NCBI GenBank assembly: GCA_911728455.2
Contig: OU452223.1
Coordinates: 6,780,174-6,844,173, forward strand
Source: Marthasterias glacialis
Lineage: Eukaryota; Echinodermata; Asteroidea; Forcipulatida; Asteriidae
Reading direction: 5' to 3'
Length of the DNA: 64,000 nt
The notes beneath the pieces were generated by a model, which made no database searches, was not told the DNA's origin, and saw nothing but the letters and a program-made list of their open reading frames with translations. Position numbers and translations under genes: made by a program. Shown piece by piece: positions 1 through 10,472 of the stretch (position 1 is the first letter of the stretch; each line of letters opens with the position of its first letter).

Positions 1-244
1 CGCTGTTTTACGTGCTTTTCTAACCCCATTCTAAATTCACTGTAAATGGGAGACTTTTGGACGGTCCTTTTTCACAGTTCTCACCAGTAGTACGCATGTT
101 CAGAACTATGTGCGCAATACTGAGCATGTGCGCGCATGCTCAGAACTGTCAAAAAGGCCCGTGGTGTCTGCTGCCGTCATCAGCGTCTCAAAAGTCTCCC
201 ATTCAAAAGTGACGCGTTTGCTTGAAGATAAATTCATTATCATA

Positions 245-365
245 CGCCGCTCGTGATAATATGGAAAATACAGCGCGTCTGCGTCTCATATCCCACTTGG
301 CCTTCTCTCGGCCTCGTGGGATATGGGACGCAGAAGCGCTATATCTTTCCGTATTCCACTCGCAC
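245..365. repeat. Foldback hairpin element
   Basis: An inverted repeat with arms at about 271-296 and 316-340 (left arm core GCGTCTCATATCCCAC, right arm core GTGGGATATGGGACGC). The similarity continues more weakly to about 250 and 365, and the short loop itself contains GGCC on both sides. It looks like a small foldback or MITE-type element. The open frame across it (222-452) is a by-product. Confidence 0.6.
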
Positions 366-372
366 CATGTTT

Positions 373-1858
373 ACCTAGTAGAACGAGTGCGCAACAGACG
401 ACGACGATTTCACAAAATAGAACCTTTCCGTTACATCCAAACAGGCAGTTGAAATTAAATTATATCGTCGGAGGTCTACCACGATTTGGAATTTGGATAT
501 GAAAAAATGGTTTCTATGAAATCATCATTGAGTGTTTCAAAAGTCTACATTTTTTTATTTTGTACTTAGTTATCACTTTGGAATGAATTATACATTATAG
601 CTGAAAAAGCAACTTTGTCCTTAAAACAACATACGTCCCTATATGGCCGGGATCGATTTACACAGTTATAAGTTTCGTATGTACAAAAATTCATACTTCC
701 TTAACTACACAGGATAAATCATAATTTTTGTGTTACTTTGAGGGCAATAATGTTCCATGACCCCTTTGATCCTGTAATCCGGTTCAAACCGGAAAGTCAA
801 CTAAAACATGTTTACATACAGTTATTACAAGGTTTACGACAATTGTTTGTGTACATTAGTTCTTTCGTTCACAATCAGTGATTCTTTCATTTTTCTTTCT
901 CCCGAAACAATCTTCGGTGTAGTTTAACTTCTAGACTCTTATCATTTGTCTTTCGGTCGACCCAAATCCCATAGTATTTAGACACGATTATTGTTGTGGA
1001 TTATCTGACACTTAAAATGTCACATTATATACAAGTTATACTGCCATAATTATTGTATCTTATAACTTTAACTAGCGCCTCTAATATATTACGTCATCGC
1101 GACGTCATATATGTATCGTATCACATTGCATCTCAACAATTTTAACAAAAAAGGTAAAGTCTCGCGAAAAAATACGACCTAAATTTATTATCTTTTGACC
1201 TTTAAATTAGTACTGACCTAAAGGTTATGCACAGATATGACCCAATTTTGACCTTTCATTTCGGTCCAAACCGGAAGTTGAAATAAAAATACATTGTCTG
1301 ATGTCTAAAGCCAGTCTGAGTTTGGATGTGGTTTGTGAGTGGTACTCTTTCAGACTGTAGGTTTGGTGAGGGCATAATGTTAAAGCGCCCTAGAAACATG
1401 TTCAAAAAAGACCATTATTTATTATTTTGTAGTTTGTTTATCAGATTAGAATATCAGATTGGAATATATTCTACATCATAGTGCAGCTGATAACTAAATT
1501 TTATGAAAACAACAAAAACGTCACCATGACGTCTAACGGATCAAACTACAATGATTTTGAGAGTAATATATACACACACATTTATATCTCCTGAACAACA
1601 AAGGATATTAAAATCATTTCATGGTCTTTGTGTAATTTTGAAGTTTGTAACCCATAAGATTGTTTGTATTACCCCATTCAACATTATCTTCCTGTTTGAA
1701 GTTCAAATAAAACATGTTTGTAAGAAGTTATAACGTTTTCAACTTTTCTTGTAAAAATTCTAATTTTCAGACATTGGTAGTCTTTTCTGTCTCTTTTGCT
1801 GAAACCATTCTGTGTGTTTTTGTTTTGTTTTTATTATTATTGTTAAAGTGTGTACTCA
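373..1858. other. Gene-free AT-rich stretch
   Basis: No supported gene. It holds two copies of a palindromic CCGG(N)nCCGGAA motif (about 779-793 and 1262-1275) and CGTCA/GACGTCA motifs (about 1090-1110). These also occur in the repeat modules at 39.6-41.7, 45.4-46.2 and 48.8-49.8 kb, so part of this stretch is probably the same dispersed repeat. Confidence 0.4.
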
Positions 1859-2520
1859 CAGTGTGTGTACGCATCGTTTAACCCAGAAGCGTTCACACTA
1901 CAACTTTTAACACGTGTTAGACTTCTAGTCGACACGGAGTAGGATTTCTCAACCCTACCACCGAATAGGGTTCGTTTCAACACGGCGCTCTATAATCTTT
2001 GGTTTCAACACGGATCGAACGCTCTACACGGGTCAACGCTGTGTTGAAATGATGAAGTGTGAAAAGGTCAGTCAAACTTACACGGGTCGGACCCGTGTCC
2101 ATCACGGAGATTTTTCGTAGTGTGAAAAGGCCTTTACAGTTTAGTTTAGACTTAACAATAAACTACGTCATCATGGTGTCATCAGATCGAATTACATTAA
2201 ATTAAAAATTGTTATTAACCGTCGATCCATATTTTTTTCAACCAATGACATAGATTTATAATCTTTGCACGTTTTTGTGGATCGGGACTAGTGGTTCATT
2301 TCAAGCAAAGACCTTTCCGAACTGGAAGGATGATGATGTTAAATGCTATATAGATCTCTTTGCCATTAAGTCCGTAAACCAGTTGATGGCCACAGGTCCT
2401 CAGCTCGGTGGAGCACTGTGACGTCACCATTGCATTCCTACTCCGTGTCGACTAGAAGTCTAACACGTGTTAAAAGTTGTAGTGTGAACGCTTCTGGATT
2501 AAACGATGCGCACACACAGT
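1859..2520. mobile_element. MITE with ~86-bp terminal inverted repeats
   Basis: The sequence at 1859-1944 is repeated in inverse complement at 2435-2520 with only a few mismatches (shared core ACACGTGTTAGACTTCTAGT). The interior has no long reading frame. Long inverted termini, about 660 bp total length and no transposase indicate a non-autonomous DNA transposon. Ends read CA(G/C)TGTGTGT. I could not identify a clear target duplication, so the superfamily is not assigned. Confidence 0.75.
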
Positions 2521-3007
2521 GACAGGAGCATGGGCAGCTGTCCACCATGGAAGGACAGAAAGTATTATTCGGAATGTGTAATAGTTTCTGTGTATGAAAT
2601 CCTCAATGGCGTATAACCTTTGGGGACGTGTGGGCCGGGGCCCACTGTCCATAAATAGGTCAAAAATCACAACCTTGGGTTAATTGCTTCAAGTTTTGAG
2701 TAGACTTGATCAAGTTTGGCTTTAGAGGTGGTCCTACTTTGGCCTGGGAAGTGGAGGGATGCTTCATGAAAAGTAGCAGCAAGTCGGCTTTGGAAAAAGG
2801 AAATTTTCGGGGTGTTTTTTCTTGAGGGCAATTAGCAAAGAATTGAAAAGAAAATTGAAAATTGAAAAGAAAAATGAGGTTCAGTTGTCAGAAAATATAT
2901 TTGATTTGTTTTCTAGAGGCTGAGAGACTTTTAACTATTTTTGAGTACTTTTGAATATTTAGCATTTAGCATTGGTTGTTATGGGCGCCTATTAAGGGTG
3001 GTGTGGT

Positions 3008-3054
3008 GTACCCATTGATCTCCATAATACTCAGTATTAATGGAGATCAATGGG
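3008..3054. repeat. Hairpin
   Basis: Arms ACCCATTGATCTCCAT and ATGGAGATCAATGGGT lie head to head around AATAC-TCA-GTATT, so the stem continues into the centre with one extra base. Probably the core of a small foldback element. Confidence 0.65.
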
Positions 3055-3192
3055 TGCACCCGTATCGGCTCGATGACGCCATCTTTATATAAGAGCGCCC
3101 CTAGCGACAGATTAAGCAAACAAAAATATTTTCTAAATTTTAGACTTTGTTGAGCGCACTGACATATTAATGATACATCATACTAATCTGAT

Positions 3193-3236
3193 TACGTATT
3201 TCGATCCCTTGAGATAACATAAGGGATCGAAATACG
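3193..3236. repeat. Hairpin
   Basis: Arms ACGTATTTCGATCCCTT and AAGGGATCGAAATACGT are perfect inverse complements separated by about 10 bases (GAGATAACAT). Confidence 0.7.
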
Positions 3237-3580
3237 TGTACACAAAAATTCAACAAATTCAACAAAATCTCCTGAAATACAAGTACAAAATATAATTTGT
3301 TTGTCTTACTGAAGGATATACCGGTAACCAATGTGACATTTTACTGTATCCGTAATCGCTCGCCGTCATACAAGCTCTTTTTAAGAAGTAGGTATTTTCC
3401 CTACACAAACGGAGTTATTTCCCAAATCATTGTCAATCAGGCAGACTATGGACCACAACCAGCTACACAAAGGTTGACGGTTCACTGAAACTTAGTATGG
3501 ACTGTCGGAATAACCATCAATACTTAATTAATAAAGCTTAGTTTTGTTCGTCATGACTTTTACCACCAAATCACCATTGC

Positions 3581-3607
3581 TTATTTCGGTTGTTGCAACC
3601 GAAATAA
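3581..3607. repeat. Hairpin
   Basis: Twelve-base perfect arms TTATTTCGGTTG and CAACCGAAATAA with the three-base loop TTG. Confidence 0.65.
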
Positions 3608-4120
3608 CATTGGCATGAACCTGCAAAAAGCTCATATTAGGGTTATTACAAATATGTAAACCAATTTAATTGTTTTCTTATAATAAAGGAAAAATCACAA
3701 GAAGTTGATGAAATATTATTGAAAACTATGGAAATGACACTCTTGTATACCTTGGTGTAGTTGTCTTAGGTCCCGCAAAATATTTCCATCTGAAATACTG
3801 CTTTTTGTCAACAATCTGATTAGCCGTCACACTCTAAACTAGTTGGTGTAAAACTCAACTTTTGGTTTTAGTTTAGTATCAGAATAGCTTAAATTATTCG
3901 ACAATTTAATCTGTCGAGCGGATGTTTGAAGCTTTTGCAATCGCGCAGATCCAACTAAACTTAAACTTATTGTAATTCTAATTTGGTTATGGGTTATATT
4001 TTGGCGACCATGGTCAGAATAACATTTGAGTTCAGTTAAAGCGAACATAATTTTACTGAGCTTGTGACACAAGATGTGATTAATTTTAAACTGATGATTG
4101 TTCCTAAGTAGATCAGTCGA

Positions 4121-5479
4121 TCAGTTATTAAAATGAACAAAATTTGGAAGTGACGATGTGTGTGACAGTGTTAGCCTTGGTGTTACAGGATTAGGTGCAA
4201 CGTTTTCGTAAAGTTCATTTTCACGTGATGATTCACCACCAATACCTATGCCTTCATTGCAGACCACGTTCTCATATTCGGTTTTCTTACGCTGGTGTGT
4301 CGGTCTTGGAGTTAAGTAATGCGGTGATATTGGGCGGCTACTGTTGTTTGGAAGTGTGGCAACTGAGGTGCTAGTATTGACGTATAAGGCGTCCGTAGTT
4401 GGTGGTGGTGCTGGTTTAAAACAAGGTGGGTTTGTTCCATCATCATCCTCATTTATTTTACGTCCTCCATTCAAGCCGTTATTTAGTCTTTCGCTCAATG
4501 TTGTTTCAGACACAGTTCCTGGAGACCGAGATTCATGCAGCTCTTCGTTTAGAACGATGTGCCTTCGAGACTGACTGCGTTTTTTGCTAGAGCGGGAGTT
4601 TCTTCCAGTGCTTTTTTTAAAACACCATGCCAGGCAAACCACCATAAACACAAATACCGGAATTCCTCCAGCTGCGGCACAAGCAATCAAAATCCACAGA
4701 TTCACAACCTTGAGCCCACTGCCCGTAGAGATGTCTGTAGTTTCTCCCCCATCTGGAACATTGAGCCCACTACCCGTGGAGTTGTCTGTATTTTCTCCCC
4801 CATCTGGAACATTGAGCCCACTACCCGTGGAGTTGTCTGTATTTTCTCCCCCATCTGCAGAAGGCTCCACCAAATCGATCAAGATACTTGCATTAGCTTT
4901 CAGACCAGATGGAACATATGCCTCACATGTGATCACACTACCGTTGTCTGATAACATTAATTGTTTGATTTTCAAAATCTGCCTGTCGTGTGATCTATTT
5001 GTAAATGTTTGCTTTATGCCGTCCTTATACCAGTTGTAACCAGCAATGTGTGGAATGCCTTCTGCTATGCAGATGAACGAAGCTTCCATCCCAGCGACAT
5101 ATTCAGTAGATAATGTTAAGCTTTCTATCGAAACATTAACACGAATCTGAAGTGGAATTATTGAGCAAATAGAATCTCCAAGATGCTGACCTCTGCATAC
5201 AAACTCAACGCCATTGTCGTCTTCGACCAGACGCCAAATTGCTACTCCTTGGTCTGACGATATGCGGTCCATTGGCCCCTCGCCAGAACTACCGCGGAAC
5301 CAATCGAGCTCAGTTAAATTAGCTCCCCCGCCAGTCAAGCTGCAATTCAATGAGACAAAGTGTTTAGGGGCTATCATATGGCCGCGTTTGTTTTCAATGG
5401 AACATATCAAATTGTTTGTGACACATGTCCTGCATAAAAAGGCAAAGACGACGAGTGCGCCATACTGTAGCCAATTCAT
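4121..5479 (-). CDS. Single-exon Ig-domain transmembrane receptor
   Basis: A 452-residue type I membrane protein in one uninterrupted frame. The start is the ATG at 5479, with A at -3, directly before a hydrophobic signal peptide (residues 1-20). An upstream in-frame ATG at 5503 adds only eight polar residues. Two Ig domains follow: Cys46-Trp60-Cys95 (DDNGVEFVC) and Cys137-Trp150-Cys185 (LSDNGSVITC). Next come three 17-residue stalk repeats (about 209-259), a membrane span (about 262-288), a basic stop-transfer run and a 160-residue tail. The tail has a proline-rich patch and tyrosines at about 366 (YVNT), 388 (YLTP), 402 (TEYENV, an ITSM pattern T-x-Y-x-x-V) and 424 (YENV). Y-x-N is the known consensus for GRB2-type SH2 domains. 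There are many N-x-S/T sites outside the membrane. Surface recognition or adhesion with tyrosine signalling is inferred; the ligand is unknown. I do not recognise an orthologue. Confidence 0.85.
   Translation of the reverse strand: MNWLQYGALVVFAFLCRTCVTNNLICSIENKRGHMIAPKHFVSLNCSLTGGGANLTELDWFRGSSGEGPMDRISSDQGVAIWRLVEDDNGVEFVCRGQHLGDSICSIIPLQIRVNVSIESLTLSTEYVAGMEASFICIAEGIPHIAGYNWYKDGIKQTFTNRSHDRQILKIKQLMLSDNGSVITCEAYVPSGLKANASILIDLVEPSADGGENTDNSTGSGLNVPDGGENTDNSTGSGLNVPDGGETTDISTGSGLKVVNLWILIACAAAGGIPVFVFMVVCLAWCFKKSTGRNSRSSKKRSQSRRHIVLNEELHESRSPGTVSETTLSERLNNGLNGGRKINEDDDGTNPPCFKPAPPPTTDALYVNTSTSVATLPNNSSRPISPHYLTPRPTHQRKKTEYENVVCNEGIGIGGESSRENELYENVAPNPVTPRLTLSHTSSLPNFVHFNN
4700..4858 (-). 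repeat. Coding 51-bp minisatellite in the receptor stalk
   Basis: Three tandem units of 51 bp (17 codons, DGGENTDNSTGSGLNVP) lie inside the Ig receptor gene. The first two units are nearly identical; the third is diverged (DGGETTDISTGSGLKVV). Each unit keeps an N-x-S/T site or a Ser/Thr-rich core, so they form a probably O-/N-glycosylated stalk. Unit number may vary between alleles. Confidence 0.85.
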
Positions 5480-7180
5480 TTTATGAACGGGGGTCTTAAG
5501 CATCGATTTAAAGGGAAATAATATGTCCAGGGTTAACTTTAGTACGTCAGTCACTTCTCCTAGCAATGAACGCCTTTCTAGTTTAGGTTGACCATGGATA
5601 TCATAAAAGCTGTCCTGTTTCTAAAACCAATGCTGTGGCTGTAGGGTGACGGAAATGGTATTGAAATTTGTTCACAATTTATCACTCCAGGATCTCCACT
5701 GAGTTGTAAAGAAACAAGATCAATGTTGAGAATTCAACTGAACTGAAATTCAGAGCTCAAATGTCAATGTTTATTCCAGGTAATTATGCTAGAAATCGTC
5801 GTTAACAATTCAATAACAAGTCAACTTGAAAAGTTAACTGGACAAGTTGTTTATCGTCGAATGTTTCTCAATCCATTGATACTCCACATTAAAATTCTTG
5901 CGGGTTTGTTACGTTAGCTGCATTCGGCGTTCAGATTCAGGCTTCTTTATAGTTTCTTATAAGTTCATCACGTCTTGGCCAGTATAAACAAGCATCGAGT
6001 ATTTGATGATATGACTTTGATGAAGTAGCTGGCTGATTGCTTCTGAGTTACACACGCAACATCCAGTAGTTCCACAAATGACAACAGTATTTTGTTCAAT
6101 TTTACAGTGATTGTTTAAGCTTTAAAAGCGATCTCCAAGATTTTGTACAAGAATTACCAGGCTACCACAGTGAACGGAACCTTTCGCAACTTCCTCACTA
6201 TCTAGCTGTTGTTTCAAGATACACTTGTAATAGCAGTGCCACACACGAACACACCATGGACATAATAACCAAAGAGCAAGGCTAGTTAGTGGTGCTACAA
6301 CTTATCATTACATCCGTCCGGTTTGGCGTTTATGTAGTTGAAACAACGTTTTGTTTTAACAAAACAATGCACCGGGGCTCGCTTCCTTCCGCTGTAGTTA
6401 CATCAGTGCTGTTAAAAGCATTAGTATGGACATTTGGCCTTTTGATTCAATTATTAGTCATTTACACCATATATTCTGAGGTCGAATTATTCCAGTCAAA
6501 CCTAAAGTCCTACTTTGCTCATTAATGATTCGTCACTGTTTTCACAAAGGGACAAGCCCTGCAGCCAAAGTTTCATGTTTTGAGAAAACTGCGTATGAAT
6601 ACAATTTATTTTCATTAAAGTAATTGTTCCGGAGACTATTTGGCCACTTTATAGTGTTTTACATTTGATGAACTTGGAACAGATGATGTTGAATGCGAAT
6701 TGATGGCCGAAAATTGTTGTTATGCCGCCCTCAAGTTCTGTTGAGTTCGTAAACAAACTGAACGATAATTATTGATGTGGATGTAAAGAAATGGTTGTAA
6801 TCGGTTAATTTAAATGCAATGTATCTAATGGAGATATTGTGTCTCAAATCATCTTACTTCCTGTTTTAATCAATTATCAAATAACCCAACTTACAAGAAT
6901 CAACCCGTGTTACTGAATAGTTCACACAAACCACTCCGTCTTATTTTTGCTCATATCCTCAGCTTTTTAGTAAATGTGGGATCGTACCAATCCTGATTAT
7001 AGTGCGGGCATTTTTTTTTTTCCAAGTCAAGCCCTTTTTCCACCACTGCATTCGCTTGCTTACGGTATACATGCAGTATACCACAGTATAACTATGTAAG
7101 TACATGTACAACTTGGCTCCAAGGGAAACTCCAAGAGAAATCGCGAGTTGGAAGGACCACAATGTTTGGACATACCCAGT
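5480..7180. other. Region upstream of the Ig receptor
   Basis: The receptor promoter must lie here (minus strand, from about 5480 upward), but no convincing TATA or initiator element could be picked out. The rest is AT-rich with only short accidental frames. Confidence 0.3.
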
Positions 7181-7920
7181 CAGTTACTTAAATAATTGTA
7201 CATCAACATTTAACTGTGTGTTATCCGCTTGTGGTGACATTGAACTAAACCATGGGCCAGAGTCAACTACCAAACTCATCCCATAATGTCAGTGGATGCT
7301 CAAAGCATCAGAAATAAAGGCATCGACCTTGCAGCATCTATTGCATTTGATACCAACCACAAACATTGACACAGTAGCACAGAAGCATGTCTCACCGATC
7401 AAGATCATGACTCCGTTTTGAATCTACACCTACCGAGTAGGCCTACACCAGGTGGTGTCATTCTGGCTGTAGAGCTGTTACACCGCCCTCTATGGATCAG
7501 TTCTTGTCAATTTATGATCTCCCTATTCCCGAGTTTTCCTCGTTCCCATTTTCCACCAACGATATTCGCAACATCTAGTCCTTTCCGGTGGGGAAAGCCC
7601 CTGGTCTTGACGGTATTAAGCACTACTTTTTTACATAGCACTGTGTCTCCCTTACTTCATAAAATATTTCATATTTCTCTCACCATTGGACAATTTCCTA
7701 AAAGCTGGAAACTTGCTGATATCTCTTAAGTTTTTAAGTCAGGTGACCGTTCCCTCCAAGCTAACTACAGGTCTATTGTCCTCACCTCGTTGGTTGATGG
7801 AGAGAGAATTGTCAAATGGTATGCGCAATTTTGTCAGCCAACACGGGTTTGTTGGTCATAGGTCATGCGTGATCCAGCTGTTAATTATAGGCTTAAAAAA
7901 TTGTTCAGTTGCCCTCCATC
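7180..7920 (+). pseudogene. L2/CR1-type LINE remnant with 2A-like motif
   Basis: Decayed non-LTR retrotransposon. It begins with CGDIELNHGP (7233-7259), a 2A-like motif in which the first proline of NPGP is histidine. A scrap of the endonuclease start (SIRNKG..., then a TEACLTD-like segment in shifted frames) follows to about 7430. Without the rest of the endonuclease it jumps to the reverse transcriptase: KAPGLDGIKHYF at about 7595, a GQFPKSWKLADIS segment, then a block matching the NYRPI(S/V)L region (NYRSIVLTSLVDGERIVK) in another frame up to about 7900. Several frameshifts and a large internal deletion make it non-functional. Confidence 0.75.
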
Positions 7921-8474
7921 GACTGACCCAAAAGTGCAAAAATTTCAGGTCGGGTTTGTTTTGTTTTTGTTTTGTTTTTTGGGTCATTCATTTAACAAGT
8001 TTATATGTATAGTATCCCTGAAATCTAAGTATTTATCGCAAATAAACTTAAATGAATGTCCAAAACATAGATTCTAAAGTAAAATGCAGGAGGGCGACAT
8101 TTTACATGTGTTTGTGTGCTGCTAACGCGTACACAGTATGCCTATACTGTACACGTACCTAGGATTGATTCCATTAAAAAATGCCCATGAACTGCCTAAT
8201 ACTCGAGTGTTGCATGCGTGTTGATCGCGGATGCAACCATGGTCCGTACTGCAATTACAGCCCAAAATTGGAAGGGTGTTCATGTAAGCCAACAAGTGGA
8301 TTCACTGGTCCAAACATTTGTTTTGAGTGCGAGTACCAGACAATATCAGCTGCCGACATCAAACGGTTATAGGGTTATTCGAACTTATGTTTCAAACAAA
8401 CCACTAATACAATTCATTTTTTTATGATTTACAAAATAAAAATTCGCTTAAAAAAAAAATAAGTCACACATGGC

Positions 8475-8877
8475 GTGTCGTGGCCGAACGGATAAAAACA
8501 CCGGACTCAAGCTCTGGTGTTTCTGATCAGCAGAGTGTGGGTTCAAGTCCCGGTCGTGACACTTGTGTCCTTAAGAAAGCCACTTAACCATTATTGCTTC
8601 GTCCTTCGGATTTGACGTAAAGCCGTAGGTCCCGTGTGCTGTGTAATGAACGTAAAAGAACCCAGTGCACTTATCGAAAAGAGAAGGGGTTCGCCCCGGT
8701 GTTCCTGGTTTAATCATCACCTTGTAAACCGTTACATGGTGCTATGTAAAGGAACAGGTCTCATACTTCAAAAAGTAACTCCGAATACCTTGCTGGAAAA
8801 ATATTCTTCACCGCCTTTGAATGGTCTCCAGATACTGCGCGCCTTATAAAATGTTATGTTATTATTACATAAAAACA
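8475..8877 (+). mobile_element. tRNA-Leu(CAA)-derived SINE
   Basis: The head (8475-8562) folds like a class II tRNA: A box TGGCCGAACGG, anticodon stem-loop CCGGA-CTCAAGC-TCTGG giving anticodon CAA, a long variable arm, B box GGTTCAAGTCC, and an acceptor 3' strand GTGACAC pairing with GTGTCG. A non-tRNA body follows with a block of the kind conserved among metazoan SINEs (TTCGTCCTTCGGATTTGACG, AAAGCCGTAGGTCCCGTG). The 3' end (GCGCCTTATAAAATG then TTATTATTA) resembles the L2 tails in this window. Transcription by RNA polymerase III from the internal promoter is expected for the family. Confidence 0.85.
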
Positions 8878-10017
8878 TAGGCCTAATACAATTGATTTGT
8901 GAACCCACTTCCATTTACCCAAGACTCAATCTACACGTTTTAAAATCGAATGGTCCATAACATGTTGAGCATTGCGGGCAAAATGATTTATTCGTTGTGT
9001 CAATGAATAGCGAGAAGCTTATAACACTTTCCAGAATCAGTTTGAATGAATCATTCCGATGTTTTTTTTTACAACATTGAAAACATGAAAACATGGTAAG
9101 TGTTATCAGTTCCAATACATTTCAATCTTTAAAATGATAATCAAGAGAATGAAAAAACAAATGAAAAAAAAATGAAAAAAAATCCCGATCTACCCCTTCA
9201 AAAATTTTCACTGGAGGGCAACCAACAATTTTTGGGGGCCTAATGTTCATCATGCATAGGCTTCCATTATTGACCAGCGCGGCCGTCTGTTGGCAAAAGG
9301 GTGTATCTCATACTCAGAACTTTTTTGAGATTTTTTGCTTTTAAGCAAATTTGAGGGCGCTCTTTCCAATTATTCAAGTTTCAGTTCGATGCGAGTTATC
9401 GTTTAGAGGATAGCATGTGCTATCTTTGACATTTTTTCCATCAGTAATGGACAGGTATAGTTTGTCTGGCACAATGGCGCATGTCCCAGATACACCCTCT
9501 ATAAATTTAAGTTAATAAATGTATCTATTATTTACATATGTTTTCCAAAAAATAGCGCTGGTCTTTTTTTTTAATTGATTTACCAAAATAGTATATGTCC
9601 CGATAGACCGTTTTGCCCAAAAAATTGTCTAAATAGAAAACACGTTCAGAGAAGCTAACTACCATTTTGCATTCATTTGCCAGGAAGTAACTTGGTCCGA
9701 TTCCCTCGTGTTAATTTGCAAAAATGGTGTAACTACAAGATACACCTTTTTGCCAGAAAAGAAACACTGCTGTATTAAAACATGTTAAATCAATGTTAAA
9801 GCACGTCACTGTTGAGATGTATCTAAAATTAAACCTTGTCCTCTTGAAACAAATCCATTCATCAAATATTTGGTGTGTTTGAATGTCTAAGTTACCCATA
9901 CTGCCAACAAAGTATTTTGAGATACACCCTTCTGCCAGACAAATACAACCATAAATAACATGCACATAATGATACACCCTTTTGCTGAAAAACCCAGCTG
10001 ACTGTAACTTAGGATAC
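8878..10017. other. Gene-free AT-rich stretch
   Basis: No gene seen. The phrase GATACACCCTTTTGC and close variants recur several times (about 9740, 9925 and 9971), which suggests an old internal repeat, but no element boundaries are visible. Confidence 0.35.
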
Positions 10018-10472
10018 TACGGAAGCGTAGTGCCGCCACATGAACAAAAACAAAATCCCACTCTTATCATGTACGTACACGATAATTATCATGTACGTAC
10101 ACGATAATTATCGTGTACGTACACGATAATTATCATGTACGTACACGATAATTATCGTGTACGTACACGATAAATTGCAGTGTGGTGTGATGTGGCGTCG
10201 TCTCCGTGCGTGTAACAATACTGTGGAGATCAGTGATGGTGATGGTATGAATGACACACAAGTACAGACAGCAGCCTAAACTGTTGCTGCGCCGATATCA
10301 CGATAATTATCATGTCCGTACACGATAATTATCGTGTACGTACATGATAAATTGTACGTACGATAAATTGTACGTACATGACAATTATCATGTACGTACA
10401 CGATAATTATCATGTACGTACATGATAAGAGTGGGATTTTTTTTATTCATGTGGCGGCACTACGCTTCCGTA
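10018..10472. mobile_element. Hyper-palindromic DNA element
   Basis: The terminal inverted repeats start TACGGAAGCGTAGTGCCGCC (10018 on) and end with its complement at 10472. They extend about 55 bp inward through AATCCCACTCTTATCATGTA. Inside, two blocks (about 10062-10172 and 10300-10428) are built from head-to-tail 22-bp units of the type ACGTACACGATAATTATC(A/G), each itself a palindrome, around a unique centre at 10173-10300. No reading frame. It is flanked by TA and is best read as a non-autonomous DNA transposon. Confidence 0.8.

Larger units (their letters stand above)
2521..4120. other. Intergenic stretch with several hairpins
   Basis: No supported gene. It contains three short, nearly perfect hairpins, listed separately. 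It lies downstream (3') of the Ig receptor on the minus strand. I saw no clear minus-strand AATAAA signal close behind that gene's stop codon. Confidence 0.4.

Noticed and set aside
5480-5566. N-terminal extension of the Ig receptor frame
   Set aside because: The frame's outermost start is a TTG; the ATG at 5479 has better context and directly precedes the signal peptide.
10062-10428. Regularly repeated palindromes suggesting a CRISPR array
   Set aside because: Units are directly adjacent without unique spacers, and the genome is eukaryotic; a palindromic DNA element explains it.
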